Shown one piece after another: positions 27,495-36,815 of a stretch of DNA of 64,000 bases (position 1 is the stretch's first letter; every line of letters begins with the position of its first letter). The notes below the pieces were generated by a model that saw nothing but the letters and a program-made list of their open reading frames with translations, did not search any database and was not told the DNA's origin. Both the position numbers and the translations under genes were made by a program. Origin of the DNA: Sphingomonadaceae bacterium (GTDB taxonomy: Bacteria; Pseudomonadota; Alphaproteobacteria; Sphingomonadales; Sphingomonadaceae). Where the stretch lies: the NCBI GenBank assembly GCA_027533105.1, contig JAPZTW010000002.1, positions 62,001-126,000 of the forward strand. Reading direction: 5' to 3'.

Positions 27495-29006
27495 ATGGCG
27501 GGTTTGCTCAATCGCGCGGCAGCGCTGGCGGCCCTGGCCGAGGGGCGGCCCGCGCTGGTCTGGCAGCGGCTGATCGCCGATACCGAAACCCCGGTCGGCG
27601 CGGCGCTCAAGCTGACCGTGCCGGGGCGCGGCGATTTCCTGCTTGAATCGGTTCAGGGCGGCGAAGTGCGTGGGCGTTACAGCCTGCTTGGCCTCGATCC
27701 CGACCTGGTGTTCCGCGCCAGCGGCAACAGTGCGGAAATCAACCGCAACTGGCAGACCGATCCCGCCGCCTTCGCGCCGCTGACCGGCGGCAGCCTGGAC
27801 GAGCTACGCGCGCTGGTGAACGCCTGCCGGATCGACGTGCCGGCCGAACTGCCCCCGGCGCTGGCCTGCCTGGTCGGCTACTTCGGCTATGAAACCTATG
27901 GCCTGATCGAAGACCTGCCCCGCCCGGCGCCCAATGCGCTGGACCTGCCCGACATGCTGTTCGTGCGGCCGACGGTGCTGCTGGTGTTCGATCGCCTGTC
28001 GGACGAACTGTTTGCCGTGGCCCCGGTCTGGCCCGGCAGCGGGGCGTCCGAACGCGCGGTCGAGCAGGCCGGCGAACGGATCGAGGCAGCGCTCGCGCGC
28101 CTTGCCGGTGCGGCCCCGGCGGCGACCCGTGCGGCCGACCTGCCGGTTCCCGCGCTCCAGCCGGTGCTGGCCCCGGGCCAGTACGAACAGTTGGTGCTGA
28201 AGGCGAAGGACTACATCGCCGCCGGGGACATTTTCCAGGTGGTGCTGGCCCAGCGCTTCACCACGCCCTTCACCCTGCCGCCGCTGGATCTTTATCGCGC
28301 GCTGCGGCGGGTCAATCCCTCGCCCTTCCTCTATTTCCTCGACCTGCCCGGCTTTGCCCTGACCGGCTCCAGCCCGGAAATCCTGGTCCGGGTGCGCGAT
28401 GGCGAAGTGACCATCCGCCCGATCGCCGGCACCCGCCCGCGCGGCAAGACGGCCGAGGAAGACCGCGAGAACGAGCTGAGCCTGCTGGCCGATCCCAAGG
28501 AGCGCGCCGAGCACCTGATGCTGCTCGACCTCGGCCGCAACGACGTGGGCCGCGTGGCCGAAGCGGGCACGGTGCAGGTCACCGAAAGCTATACGATCGA
28601 ACGCTACAGCCATGTGATGCACATCGTCTCCAACGTGGTCGGACGGCTGGACAGCACGAAGCACGATGCGATCGATGCGATGTTTGCCGGCTTCCCCGCC
28701 GGTACCGTCAGCGGCGCGCCCAAGGTGCGGGCGTGTGAGATCATTGCCGAGCTGGAGCCCGAAACACGCGGGGCCTATGCGGGCGGCGTCGGCTATTTCG
28801 CGCCCGACGGCAGCCTCGATTCCTGCATCGTGCTGCGCACCGGGGTGGTCAAGGACGGCATGCTCCACGTCCAGGCGGGGGCCGGGATCGTGGCGGACAG
28901 CACCCCGGAATACGAACAGCGCGAATGCGAGGCCAAGGCCGGTGCCCTGATCGCCGCCGCCCGCGAGGCGGTGCGCGTGGCGGGCGAGGCGGAGTTCGGG
29001 CAGTGA
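27495..29006 (+). CDS. trpE: Anthranilate synthase component I
   Basis: A 503-aa enzyme that makes anthranilate from chorismate with TrpG. The N-terminal domain carries the tryptophan-feedback motif LLESVQGGEVRGRYSLLG. The C-terminal chorismate-binding domain has IAGTRPRGKTAEEDRENE, LLDLGRNDVGRV, FPAGTVSGAPKVRACEII and YAGGVGYFAPDG, all intact. It belongs with trpG, trpD and trpC encoded 3.4-6.4 kb downstream. The gap is filled by four unrelated genes. No leader peptide or attenuator is seen because it lies 10 bp after the ppiD-like gene. Confidence 0.97.
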   Translation: MAGLLNRAAALAALAEGRPALVWQRLIADTETPVGAALKLTVPGRGDFLLESVQGGEVRGRYSLLGLDPDLVFRASGNSAEINRNWQTDPAAFAPLTGGSLDELRALVNACRIDVPAELPPALACLVGYFGYETYGLIEDLPRPAPNALDLPDMLFVRPTVLLVFDRLSDELFAVAPVWPGSGASERAVEQAGERIEAALARLAGAAPAATRAADLPVPALQPVLAPGQYEQLVLKAKDYIAAGDIFQVVLAQRFTTPFTLPPLDLYRALRRVNPSPFLYFLDLPGFALTGSSPEILVRVRDGEVTIRPIAGTRPRGKTAEEDRENELSLLADPKERAEHLMLLDLGRNDVGRVAEAGTVQVTESYTIERYSHVMHIVSNVVGRLDSTKHDAIDAMFAGFPAGTVSGAPKVRACEIIAELEPETRGAYAGGVGYFAPDGSLDSCIVLRTGVVKDGMLHVQAGAGIVADSTPEYEQRECEAKAGALIAAAREAVRVAGEAEFGQ

Positions 29007-29794
29007 GCATTAAAGTTACCCGTTCGGCAACAAATCGCTTCAGACTTGAGAAGTGGCATGAATTTTTGCGCTGGATCGACGATCATTCCGATTCGCGTTG
29101 GGTATTCAGGGGGCATGGAGACACCAGATTCACCTTAGTCCCTACGGTGGGAAGAAATCCAAAGTATAACCCTGCGAATGAGCAAGCAATTCTCGAGTTG
29201 TTCAAACTCAGAGCACCCGAGTTCTTTGGTACGTCCGACAAGCTTACCTTAGACTTGCTCGCAATTGCTCAGCATCACGGTGTGCCTACCCGATTGCTCG
29301 ATTGGACAAGCAATCCCTTGGTTGCAACCTACTTTGCAATCTCTGCGACACCGGCGGCCAGATCAGCGAAGTTGGTTCTGCCGTCGGGCCGATCTAGCTC
29401 AACGGTCGTCTCAGTGACGCCATCGCACAGCGATGTGGATGCCTTAGTGATGGCAGTGCGATTGGGGAGCGCAATGAAAGTTACACCGGAGGCCGATCCA
29501 TTCGGACTTAAGGAGGTAAAGTTCTTTTGGCCTCGCGCTGTGACCTCACGGATCACGGATCAAGGCGGATTGTTTAGCATCCATCCCGTTCCAAATGTTC
29601 CATGGGATCCCTATGCGCGAACAGAAAGCAGCGCCAAGGACACGTTCAGAATTCCAGGCGACATGAGGAACTTCTTTGCGAAACGCCTGTTTTATCTTGG
29701 GTTCAATCCCCAACAGATTATGGGCGGCTTGGACGGGCTTGGCGCGAGGCTCGCGTGGCAGTATGGTCGAGGCATAGGGCTAGGAACATTTTGA
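29003..29794 (+). CDS. FRG-domain protein
   Basis: A 263-aa protein starting at GTG 29003, overlapping the trpE stop (GTGA). The FRG domain is clear: SRWVFRGHGDTRFTLVPTVGR (F35-R36-G37 preceded by W33) and the second hallmark AQHHGVPTRLLDWTSNPLV (about 89-107), followed by ATYFA. Biochemical function of FRG domains is not established; they occur often in accessory and defence-like loci. GC content is near 50 percent against about 65 percent around it, and codon use differs, so it was probably acquired. The partner gene starts 1 bp after its stop. No signal peptide or membrane segment. Confidence 0.85.
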   Translation: MSIKVTRSATNRFRLEKWHEFLRWIDDHSDSRWVFRGHGDTRFTLVPTVGRNPKYNPANEQAILELFKLRAPEFFGTSDKLTLDLLAIAQHHGVPTRLLDWTSNPLVATYFAISATPAARSAKLVLPSGRSSSTVVSVTPSHSDVDALVMAVRLGSAMKVTPEADPFGLKEVKFFWPRAVTSRITDQGGLFSIHPVPNVPWDPYARTESSAKDTFRIPGDMRNFFAKRLFYLGFNPQQIMGGLDGLGARLAWQYGRGIGLGTF

Positions 29795-29795
29795 A

Positions 29796-30155
29796 ATGAC
29801 CAAGGCCGCAGTCATCGCCGATAATGATCGTCGGGAAGAGGCAATCATCAGCGCGATTTCAGACGTTGATGAGCCAGCTCTCAGCCGCTTCGGTGGCTGG
29901 GATGAACTTAACGTATTGTCCTCTGCGACATTGTTCGAAGGAATAGAACCCGCTCCTGGTGGTGTCGTGCTCCAACCAGACGGCAATTTTGTTGCGGCGG
30001 CAACCGTTTACGTGACTCTTCAGTATGGCGGCTCAAAAGATGGCGCTTCAATGTCGGACGCTTACCCTGCAGTGATCCGGGGGCGCATTGATAATGAACT
30101 GAATGTCGAGATCGAAAGCATAGATGTAGATACGGAATCCTTCTATGCCGACTAA
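29796..30155 (+). CDS. Small unknown protein paired with the FRG gene
   Basis: A 119-aa acidic protein in the same low-GC islet, starting one base after the FRG stop, so the two are translationally linked. The N-terminal half is helical (DRREEAIISAISDVDE). The C-terminal half looks beta-rich (FVAAATVYVTLQYGGSKDG, MSDAYPAVIRGRID). No catalytic motif is recognised. Being small, acidic and tightly coupled, it could be an antitoxin or specificity partner of the FRG protein, but this is inference only. Confidence 0.7.
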   Translation: MTKAAVIADNDRREEAIISAISDVDEPALSRFGGWDELNVLSSATLFEGIEPAPGGVVLQPDGNFVAAATVYVTLQYGGSKDGASMSDAYPAVIRGRIDNELNVEIESIDVDTESFYAD

Positions 30156-30221
30156 GCTTGGCTAAAGCGATGGGGCAACCGTCCGCTTGACCCGCAGCAG
30201 TGCTTGGCTAGCGTGCCGACC

Positions 30222-31292
30222 ATGCGCAAACTGCTCCTCCCCCTGCTCGCCCTGATCGCCACCCCCGCCGCTGCCCAGCAGACCGACTGGCGCACGCAAG
30301 CGACCGAGCGGACCGTGGTGCTCAAGGATTTCGCCTTTGCCGAGGGCGGCAAGCTCGATCTCAACATGCATGTCACCACGCTCGGCACGCCGCGCCGCAA
30401 TGCCGCGGGCGAGATCGAGAACGCGGTGATGGTGCTGCACGGCACCGGCGGTTCGGGCCACCAGTTCTTCCGGCCGCAATTTGCCGATGAGCTGTTCGGC
30501 CCCGGCCAGCCGCTCGATCTCGCGAAGTATTACGTGATCCTACCCGACAACATCGGTCACGGCAAAAGCGGAAAGCCCAGCGACGGGCTGCGCATGGCCT
30601 TCCCGCGCTACAACTATGCCGACATGGTGACGGCCCAGGAACGGCTGCTGACCGAGGGGCTGGGCGTGAAGAAGCTCAAGCTGATCCTCGGCACCTCGAT
30701 GGGCTGCATGCACGCCTTTGTCTGGGGCACCACCCGCCCCGGCTTTGCCGAACGCCTCGCCCCCTTCGCTTGCAACGCGATGGAAATCGCCGGGCGCAAC
30801 CGGATGTGGCGGCAGATGTCGATCGACGCGATCAAGGCTGATCCAGCCTGGAACGGCGGCAATTACGCCAGCCCGCCCGAAAGCGGCCTGCGCACCGCGC
30901 GGTACCTGTCGATCATCGCCGGGGCCAATGCCTGGGCGCTGCAGAACGAATACCCGACCCGCGAAAAGGCGGTGGCTGCCCTGAACGCCGCCTATGCCGC
31001 CAGCGCAAGGAACGCTGCCGACGCCAATGACCAGATCTACCAGATCGACAGCTCGCGCGATTACAATCCCGCGCCGAACCTGGCGAAGATCACGGTGCCG
31101 GTGCTGTGGATCAACAGCAGCGACGATTTTATCAATCCGCCCGAATTCGGCCTGGCCCAGCAGCACGCCAAGCTGATGCCGAAGGCGCGGTTCAAGCTGC
31201 TGCCGTTCAGCCCGGATACCAAGGGCCATGGCACCCACACCTGGGCGCAGTTCTGGAAAGCGGACCTCGCCAAGCTGATGAGCCAGAAATGA
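30222..31292 (+). CDS. Exported alpha/beta hydrolase, homoserine O-acetyltransferase-like
   Basis: A 356-aa protein with signal peptide MRKLLLPLLALIATPAAAQQ. It has the alpha/beta-hydrolase fold: oxyanion region VLHGTGGSGHQF, nucleophile S159 in LGTSMGCMHAF, acid in INSSDDFINPPE and the late His in KGHGTHTW. The fold and spacing resemble MetX-type acyltransferases, but the signal peptide argues for a periplasmic esterase or hydrolase. I chose ATG 30222; an in-frame TTG is further upstream. GC returns to normal here. The next gene overlaps its stop by 4 bp. Confidence 0.82.
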   Translation: MRKLLLPLLALIATPAAAQQTDWRTQATERTVVLKDFAFAEGGKLDLNMHVTTLGTPRRNAAGEIENAVMVLHGTGGSGHQFFRPQFADELFGPGQPLDLAKYYVILPDNIGHGKSGKPSDGLRMAFPRYNYADMVTAQERLLTEGLGVKKLKLILGTSMGCMHAFVWGTTRPGFAERLAPFACNAMEIAGRNRMWRQMSIDAIKADPAWNGGNYASPPESGLRTARYLSIIAGANAWALQNEYPTREKAVAALNAAYAASARNAADANDQIYQIDSSRDYNPAPNLAKITVPVLWINSSDDFINPPEFGLAQQHAKLMPKARFKLLPFSPDTKGHGTHTWAQFWKADLAKLMSQK

Positions 31293-32248
31293 CCGAACGC
31301 CGCACGCTCTATCCGCCGATCGAACCCTATGCGAGCGGGATGCTCGACGTGGGCGATGGCCACACGATCTACTGGGAGCGCTGCGGCACGCCCGGCGCCA
31401 AGCCAGCGGTCATGCTGCACGGCGGCCCCGGCGGCGGCTGCAGCGCGGACCACCGCCGCCAGTGGGATCCGGCGCGCTACGACGTGCTGCTGTTCGACCA
31501 GCGCGGCTGCGGGCGCTCCACGCCCTTTGCCAGCCTCGAGGCCAATACCACCTGGCACCTCGTCGCTGATATCGAGCGTCTGCGCGAAATGTGCGGGCAC
31601 GAGCGATGGCAGGTCTTCGGCGGCTCGTGGGGCTCGACCCTGGCGCTGTCCTATGCCGTTACCCACCCGCAGCGGGTGACCGAGCTGATCCTGCGCGGCA
31701 TCTTCCTGTCGAGCCGCAAGGAACTGGAATGGCTGACCCGCTTTGGCGCCAGCGAACTCTATCCCGAAGAGTGGGATCGCTTCGTGGCCCACGTCAACGG
31801 GCGCGAAGGCGAGGACATGACCGACGCCTATTGGGCCCTGCTCGACGATCCCGATCCCACCGTACGCCGCGCCGCCGCGGCCGCGTGGAACCGCTGGGAA
31901 GGTGTGACCGTGACCCTGCTGCCCTCCGCCGAGACGGTTGACCACATGGCCGAAGGCTACAACGCCGTGGCCACTGCGCGGATCGAGAACCACTATTTCC
32001 GCCACCAGTGCTGGCTGAAGGAAGGCGAATTGCTGGAACGCGCCGCTGCCACCCTGCGCGGCATTCCGGGGATCATCGTCCAGGGGCGGCACGATTGCTG
32101 CACGCCTCCGGCGGCGGCCTGGGCCTTGAAAAAGGCCTGGCCCGAAGTGGACCTGCAGATCGTTCCCGACGGCGGCCACCTGTTCAGCGAACCGGGCATC
32201 ACCGACGGGCTGGTCCGCGCGACGGACCGGTTTGCCGGAAAGATCTGA
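31289..32248 (+). CDS. pip: Proline iminopeptidase
   Basis: A 319-aa S33-family peptidase that releases N-terminal proline. Motifs: oxyanion hole LHGGPGGGC (44-52), DQRGCGRSTP, nucleophile S113 in GGSWGSTLAL, acid D269 in QGRHDCCTPP and H297 in DGGHLFSE. The cap-domain helix VAHVNGREGEDMTDAYW fits the family. The ATG at 31289 overlaps the upstream stop (ATGA). Length is typical. It is cytoplasmic. Confidence 0.93.
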   Translation: MTERRTLYPPIEPYASGMLDVGDGHTIYWERCGTPGAKPAVMLHGGPGGGCSADHRRQWDPARYDVLLFDQRGCGRSTPFASLEANTTWHLVADIERLREMCGHERWQVFGGSWGSTLALSYAVTHPQRVTELILRGIFLSSRKELEWLTRFGASELYPEEWDRFVAHVNGREGEDMTDAYWALLDDPDPTVRRAAAAAWNRWEGVTVTLLPSAETVDHMAEGYNAVATARIENHYFRHQCWLKEGELLERAAATLRGIPGIIVQGRHDCCTPPAAAWALKKAWPEVDLQIVPDGGHLFSEPGITDGLVRATDRFAGKI

Positions 32249-32261
32249 GCTCATCCTCCTC

Positions 32262-32348
32262 GTCACCCCGGACTTGATCCGGGGTCCCGCTGCCTTCCCT
32301 GGCGCTGCGCCCGCGAAAAGCTGGACCCCGGATCAAGTCCGGGGTGAC
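32262..32348. repeat. Palindromic intergenic repeat element (26-bp perfect inverted repeat)
   Basis: Arms 32262-32287 and 32323-32348 are exact reverse complements over 26 bp, each itself containing the palindrome-like CCGGACTTGATCCGG, with a 35-nt spacer. It fills the gap between pip and trpG. This resembles the small REP/BIME-type repeats scattered between genes in sphingomonads. As RNA it would fold into a very stable cruciform and could end transcription from pip. Only one copy is in the window. Confidence 0.75.
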
Positions 32349-32419
32349 GGTAGAAGCAATGCCTCGCATTACTCAACCTTGTCTGGCAAATCGCAGCAGA
32401 GCCGCCTAAGGCGCCTCGC

Positions 32420-33010
32420 ATGGCCGACATTCTCGTCATCGACAATTACGACAGCTTCACCTGGAACCTGGTCCATTACCTGATGGAACTGGGCGCAGCG
32501 GTGGACGTGGTGCGCAACGATGCGCTCTCCGCCGGGCAGGCCGTCAGCACGGGCGCGAAGGGTTTCCTGATCTCGCCCGGACCCTGCACGCCCAACGAAG
32601 CGGGGATCAGCCTCGACCTGGTCGGGGCCTGCGCCGATGCGGGCAAGCCGCTGCTGGGCGTGTGCCTGGGCCACCAGTCGATCGGCCAGCATTTTGGCGG
32701 CAAAGTGGTGCGCGGCGGGCTGATGCACGGCAAGACATCGCCGGTCACCCACGACGGCACCGGCCTGTTCAAGGGCCTGCCCTCGCCCTTCACCGCCACG
32801 CGCTATCACTCGCTGATCGTCGAGGACATTCCCGAGGCGCTGGTGGTCAATGCCCGCTCGGATGACGGCCACGTCATGGGCTTCCGCCATGCCAGCCTGC
32901 CGATCCACGGCGTGCAGTTCCACCCCGAATCCATCGCCACCGAACACGGCCACGCCATGCTGGCCAATTTCCTGGCGATCTGCGGGATCGAGGCAAGGGA
33001 ACCAGCGTGA
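32420..33010 (+). CDS. trpG: Anthranilate synthase component II (glutamine amidotransferase)
   Basis: A 196-aa class I amidotransferase supplying ammonia to TrpE. Motifs: [13 protein letters not shown] at the N-terminus, [10 protein letters not shown], nucleophile C82 in [11 protein letters not shown], and the His-Glu pair in GVQFHPESI. It overlaps trpD by 4 bp (GTGA). It is separated from trpE by 3.4 kb; in relatives trpE and trpG are often adjacent, so the intervening block looks inserted. Confidence 0.97.
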   Translation: MADILVIDNYDSFTWNLVHYLMELGAAVDVVRNDALSAGQAVSTGAKGFLISPGPCTPNEAGISLDLVGACADAGKPLLGVCLGHQSIGQHFGGKVVRGGLMHGKTSPVTHDGTGLFKGLPSPFTATRYHSLIVEDIPEALVVNARSDDGHVMGFRHASLPIHGVQFHPESIATEHGHAMLANFLAICGIEAREPA

Positions 33011-33981
33011 CCCTGTCGCTGACTGATGCGGAGGCCCTGTTCGGGCGGATGCTCGATGGCGGGCTGAGCGACGCCGAGATCGCCGCTACCCTGGTCGAGA
33101 TCGCCGACCGCGGCGAAACCGCCGCCGAAGTCGCCGGCCTCGTCCGAGCCATGCGCGCGCGGATGAAGACCATCACGGCCCCATCAGGCGCAATCGACGT
33201 CTGCGGCACGGGCGGCGATGGCCAGCACAGCCTAAATGTCTCGACCGCCGTGGCGCTGGTCGTCGCGGCCTGCGGCGTGCCGGTGGCCAAGCACGGCAAC
33301 CGCGCCGCCTCAAGCAAGGCCGGCGGGGCCGATACGCTGGAGGCGCTGGGCCTCAACCTTGCCCGCGCCTCGGAACTGGCGGAGGAAACGCTGCCGGACC
33401 TCGGCATCGCCTTCCTCTTCGCCCAGGCGCATCACCCGGCCCTCGCCCGCGTCGGCCCGATCCGCAAGAGCCTGGGCCGCCGGACGATCTTCAACCTCTG
33501 CGGGCCATTGGCGAACCCAGCCGGAGTTAGGCGCCAGCTGGTGGGCGTCGCCCACCCCTCGCTGATCGCGCTCTACAAGGACGCGATGGAGCTGCTCGGC
33601 ACCGAGGCGGCGCTGATCGTCTCGGGTGCCGAGGGTCTCGACGAGCTGTCGATCGCGGGCACCAGCTACATGGCCGCGATCGGCCTGCCGCCGCTGCCCG
33701 CCGAACTGCGCCCCGAAGATGCCGGCCTGCCGAGCCACCCGCTGGAGGATCTGCGCGGCGGCGATGCGACCTATAACGCCGAGGCGCTGCGCCGCCTGCT
33801 GCTCGGTGAACCGGGCGCCTATCGCGACGCCGTCCTCCTCAACAGCGCCGCCGCGCTGATCGTTGCGGGCGAGGCCGAGGACTGGTTCGAAGGCATTGAG
33901 GAAGCCGCCGAGACAATCGACAAGGGGCTGGCCAAGGCCCTGCTCGATTGCTGGATCGAGACCTGTGGAGCAGGCAAATGA
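33007..33981 (+). CDS. trpD: Anthranilate phosphoribosyltransferase
   Basis: A 324-aa enzyme joining PRPP and anthranilate. Motifs: [17 protein letters not shown] (PRPP-binding glycine loop), [34 protein letters not shown] and [10 protein letters not shown]. Length is typical. It overlaps trpG upstream and the GST gene downstream, each by 4 bp, so translation is likely coupled through all three. Confidence 0.97.
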   Translation: MTLSLTDAEALFGRMLDGGLSDAEIAATLVEIADRGETAAEVAGLVRAMRARMKTITAPSGAIDVCGTGGDGQHSLNVSTAVALVVAACGVPVAKHGNRAASSKAGGADTLEALGLNLARASELAEETLPDLGIAFLFAQAHHPALARVGPIRKSLGRRTIFNLCGPLANPAGVRRQLVGVAHPSLIALYKDAMELLGTEAALIVSGAEGLDELSIAGTSYMAAIGLPPLPAELRPEDAGLPSHPLEDLRGGDATYNAEALRRLLLGEPGAYRDAVLLNSAAALIVAGEAEDWFEGIEEAAETIDKGLAKALLDCWIETCGAGK

Positions 33982-34601
33982 GTGAATGCCTGATCCTTCA
34001 CGAATATGCGGCGTCCGGCAATTGCTACAAGATTCGGTTGACCGCCGCGCTGCTTGGCACACCGCTGGAACGCCGCCAGTACGACATTCTCAGGGGCGAA
34101 ACCCGCACTCCGGAATTCCTGGCAACAGTCAACGCCAACGGGCGTATCCCGGTCCTCCAGATTGGTGATCGGTTCATGCCAGAGAGCAACGGGGCCTGCG
34201 TCTGGCTGGCCCATGGTTCACCCCTGATCCCGAATGATCGCTTTGCGCATGCCGATATGCTGCGCTGGATGTTCTGGGAGCAGTACAATCACGAACCCAA
34301 TGTTGCTACGACCCGGTTCTGGCTGGCGTTTGTCGGCCGCAACAATCTGTCCGAGCTGCAACTCGGGTTGCTTCCGGGCAAGATCGAAGCGGGCAAAGCC
34401 GCCCTCGCCCTTATGGACGAACACCTTGGCCGCAACGAATGGCTGGTTGGGAATCGCCTGAGCCTCGCCGATATCGCATTGTTCGCCTATACCCACGTGG
34501 CAGAGGAAGGCGGCGCGTTTCGGCTTGCCGACTATACCCATGTCCAACGCTGGCTTACAGCAATCGCCGCCCAATCCGGCTATATCGCGATCACCGATTG
34601 A
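33978..34601 (+). CDS. Glutathione S-transferase family protein
   Basis: A 207-aa protein with thioredoxin-fold N-terminal domain (ILHEYAASGNCYKIRLTAALLG; catalytic Ser or Cys in the SGNC loop), the cis-Pro segment NGRIPVLQIGD and the ESNGACVWLA glutathione-binding motif. An all-helical C-terminal domain has the capping motif LSLADIALFAYTHV. It starts at ATG 33978, overlapping trpD by 4 bp, and lies 9 bp before trpC. A GST has no known role in tryptophan synthesis. Its GC content is somewhat lower than that of trpD and trpC, so it looks inserted into the operon. Confidence 0.88.
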   Translation: MSECLILHEYAASGNCYKIRLTAALLGTPLERRQYDILRGETRTPEFLATVNANGRIPVLQIGDRFMPESNGACVWLAHGSPLIPNDRFAHADMLRWMFWEQYNHEPNVATTRFWLAFVGRNNLSELQLGLLPGKIEAGKAALALMDEHLGRNEWLVGNRLSLADIALFAYTHVAEEGGAFRLADYTHVQRWLTAIAAQSGYIAITD

Positions 34602-34610
34602 GCGGAAACC

Positions 34611-35387
34611 ATGACCGACAAGCTCGCCGAAATCTGCGCCACCAAGCGCATCGAGGTCGCCGCCCGCAAACCGCAGGGCCTGGCCCACTGGCCCGCCCCC
34701 ACCCCGGTGCGCGGGTTCGAGGCGGCGCTGCGCGCCAAGGCTGCCGATGGCTTCGCCCTGATTGCCGAGATCAAGAAGGCCAGCCCGTCCAAGGGCCTGA
34801 TCCGGGCGGACTTCGATCCCCCGGCCCATGCCCGCGCTTATGAAGCGGGCGGCGCGGCCTGCCTCTCGGTGCTGACCGACGCGCCCTATTTCCAGGGGCA
34901 CGAGGATTACCTGATTGCCGCCCGCGCCGCCTGCGATCTGCCGGTGATCCGCAAGGACTTCATGGTCGATCCCTGGCAATGCGCCGAGGCCCGCGCGATG
35001 GGCGCCGATGCGATCCTGATCATCGTCGCCGCGCTGGAAGACGACGCCATGGTGGAGATCGAGGCCGCCGCGCGCGAACAGGACCTCGACGTGCTGGTCG
35101 AAGTGCATGACGAAGCGGAAATGGCGCGGGCGCTGAAGCACCTTCGCTCGAAGCTGATCGGGGTCAACAACCGCAATCTCAAGACCTTCGAGGTCGATCT
35201 GGCGACGACCGAACGGCTGGCGGGCATGGTGCCGACCGATGTCCTGCTGGTCTGCGAAAGCGGAATCGGCAGCCACGCCGATTGCCTGCGCATGGCCGAG
35301 AGCGGCGTGCGGACCTTCCTGGTCGGCGAAAGCCTGATGCGCCAGCCCGATGTCGAGGCGGCAACGCGCCAGCTCCTGCTGGGTTGA
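34611..35387 (+). CDS. trpC: Indole-3-glycerol-phosphate synthase
   Basis: A 258-aa TIM-barrel enzyme, cyclising CdRP to indole-glycerol phosphate. Signature motifs: [18 protein letters not shown] (substrate lysine), [43 protein letters not shown] and [12 protein letters not shown]. It is a stand-alone TrpC without the TrpF domain. It is last of the trpG-D-(gst)-C run; trpA, trpB and trpF are not in the window. Confidence 0.97.
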   Translation: MTDKLAEICATKRIEVAARKPQGLAHWPAPTPVRGFEAALRAKAADGFALIAEIKKASPSKGLIRADFDPPAHARAYEAGGAACLSVLTDAPYFQGHEDYLIAARAACDLPVIRKDFMVDPWQCAEARAMGADAILIIVAALEDDAMVEIEAAAREQDLDVLVEVHDEAEMARALKHLRSKLIGVNNRNLKTFEVDLATTERLAGMVPTDVLLVCESGIGSHADCLRMAESGVRTFLVGESLMRQPDVEAATRQLLLG

Positions 35388-35485
35388 CCGAGCGCAAGGA
35401 CAGGCTCGGCCTGATCCTGCAGTAACCCTGCAGCCAGGGCGCAATCCGGTCGCCCGGCGGTTCGGAAAGCTGCGGGGAACTTGCC

Positions 35486-36736
35486 ATGCCGAAGCCTCCC
35501 TTGCCCCTGCGCCTGCTTGCGATCATCGCGGCCTGCCTGACCCTGGCCGGGTGCATCTTTCCCCCCCAGATCACCAGCCGCGCCGTCACTATCCCGGTGG
35601 CGGAACGAGGCGCCGATCCCCGGCTCGAGGGGGTCTGGTGGCAGCTCGAAGTTGCCCCCGATCGCACCGATTTCCGCATCTTCCGCATCCGGCAATCGCC
35701 AGACCGGACCTACCAGTTGTCCTATGCCGATCGCATCAGTCCGGATGATGAAACCAGCACGGATGATATCGAGGGCAAGGTTGTGCTGCTGGACACCCCC
35801 CAGCCTGGCGTCGACCTGCTGATCTTCACCAGCCAGGACGGATCGATGTATGCGCTGGCGCTGCATTCGCGCGCGGGCAGCCTGGTCCTCGCGCCCTTTC
35901 TGGGGGCTACCGAGACGGCGATAGGGCCGGACCGGACCGGCTACCTCGCCAGTATCGCAGCCCGCCACGGGATCAGCCTCCGGGCGCAGCAGGATACCAG
36001 TGACCTGCTGCTGGATGGCAAGCTGGACCGCCAGTCGCTGGTCGCGCTGTTCGGCGATCCCGAGTTCCTCGGCGGCCTGCGGCTCGATCAGGAGCACGTC
36101 ATGACCTTGCTGCCGGCCAATCGGCCGCTGCCGCCGCGTGACGACCCGCTGGCCTGGTGGCCACCCGCATACCCCTGGCAGATTGTCAGCCCGCGGTTCG
36201 CCGTGGCCGCATCAGAGCTGGTGCGTCCGCCGGAACTCACCGGCAAGTTCCGCGAAGGCAGTGCCCACGCCACGATAAGCGCCCAGCCCGATGGCAGCCT
36301 GCTGGTCAGCTTCGCCGCCGATCCGGATGGCGGTAACCTGCGTGAACCCCGCCGCCTGCGCCTGGTCGAAATCGGCACGCCGGGCCGGCTGCTGGCGCTG
36401 GTGGAGCAGCGCGAAGCGGGCGAAACGGGCCAGCCCGAGCGCCTGCTCTTCGGCTATTTCCTGGTCACCCGGCGCGATGATGGAACCTGGAGCTTCACCG
36501 CGCTGCAAACCTCGGTCAGCGACCTGTCGCGATCGCTGAATCAAGCCCGGCAGGACCTGCGCCGCCGCTCCGCCGCCCGTCATGGCCTGACGCTGGACGG
36601 AAGCACCCTGACCGGTGCGCTCGATCTGGCCAGGGTCAAGGCGCTGCTGGCCGATCGGCAGTTCCAGGCCGGGCTGGCCACCGGGGAAATCCCGGCCTGG
36701 TTCGAACTGACGCCGGTCGCGCCCGGCCAGCGATGA
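35486..36736 (+). CDS. Putative lipoprotein of unknown function
   Basis: A 416-aa protein. The N-terminus LLAIIAACLTLAGCIFPP ends in a lipobox (LAGC, Cys about residue 23), so it is a likely lipoprotein. Two roughly 190-residue halves follow, each with a beta-rich region (WWQLEVAPDRTDFRIFRI; GSLLVSFAADPDGGN) and then a helical DGxxL segment (LDGKLDRQSLVALFGDPEFLGGL; LDGSTLTGALDLARVKALLADRQFQAGL). The similar ends of the halves suggest an internal duplication. No enzyme motif is recognised. Confidence 0.72.
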   Translation: MPKPPLPLRLLAIIAACLTLAGCIFPPQITSRAVTIPVAERGADPRLEGVWWQLEVAPDRTDFRIFRIRQSPDRTYQLSYADRISPDDETSTDDIEGKVVLLDTPQPGVDLLIFTSQDGSMYALALHSRAGSLVLAPFLGATETAIGPDRTGYLASIAARHGISLRAQQDTSDLLLDGKLDRQSLVALFGDPEFLGGLRLDQEHVMTLLPANRPLPPRDDPLAWWPPAYPWQIVSPRFAVAASELVRPPELTGKFREGSAHATISAQPDGSLLVSFAADPDGGNLREPRRLRLVEIGTPGRLLALVEQREAGETGQPERLLFGYFLVTRRDDGTWSFTALQTSVSDLSRSLNQARQDLRRRSAARHGLTLDGSTLTGALDLARVKALLADRQFQAGLATGEIPAWFELTPVAPGQR

Positions 36737-36815
36737 CCCTACTGTCCTACCCGGCCCAAACCGTGCCATAGTGCGCGGCGATGATGACATTTTCCGCCCT
36801 TGCCCGCCCGTTTCC

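Noticed and set aside
30157..30210. Direct repeat GCTTGGCTA flanking the end of the FRG islet
   Set aside because: Nine bases in 45 bp is too short to claim as a target-site duplication without a matching copy at the left border, which was not found.
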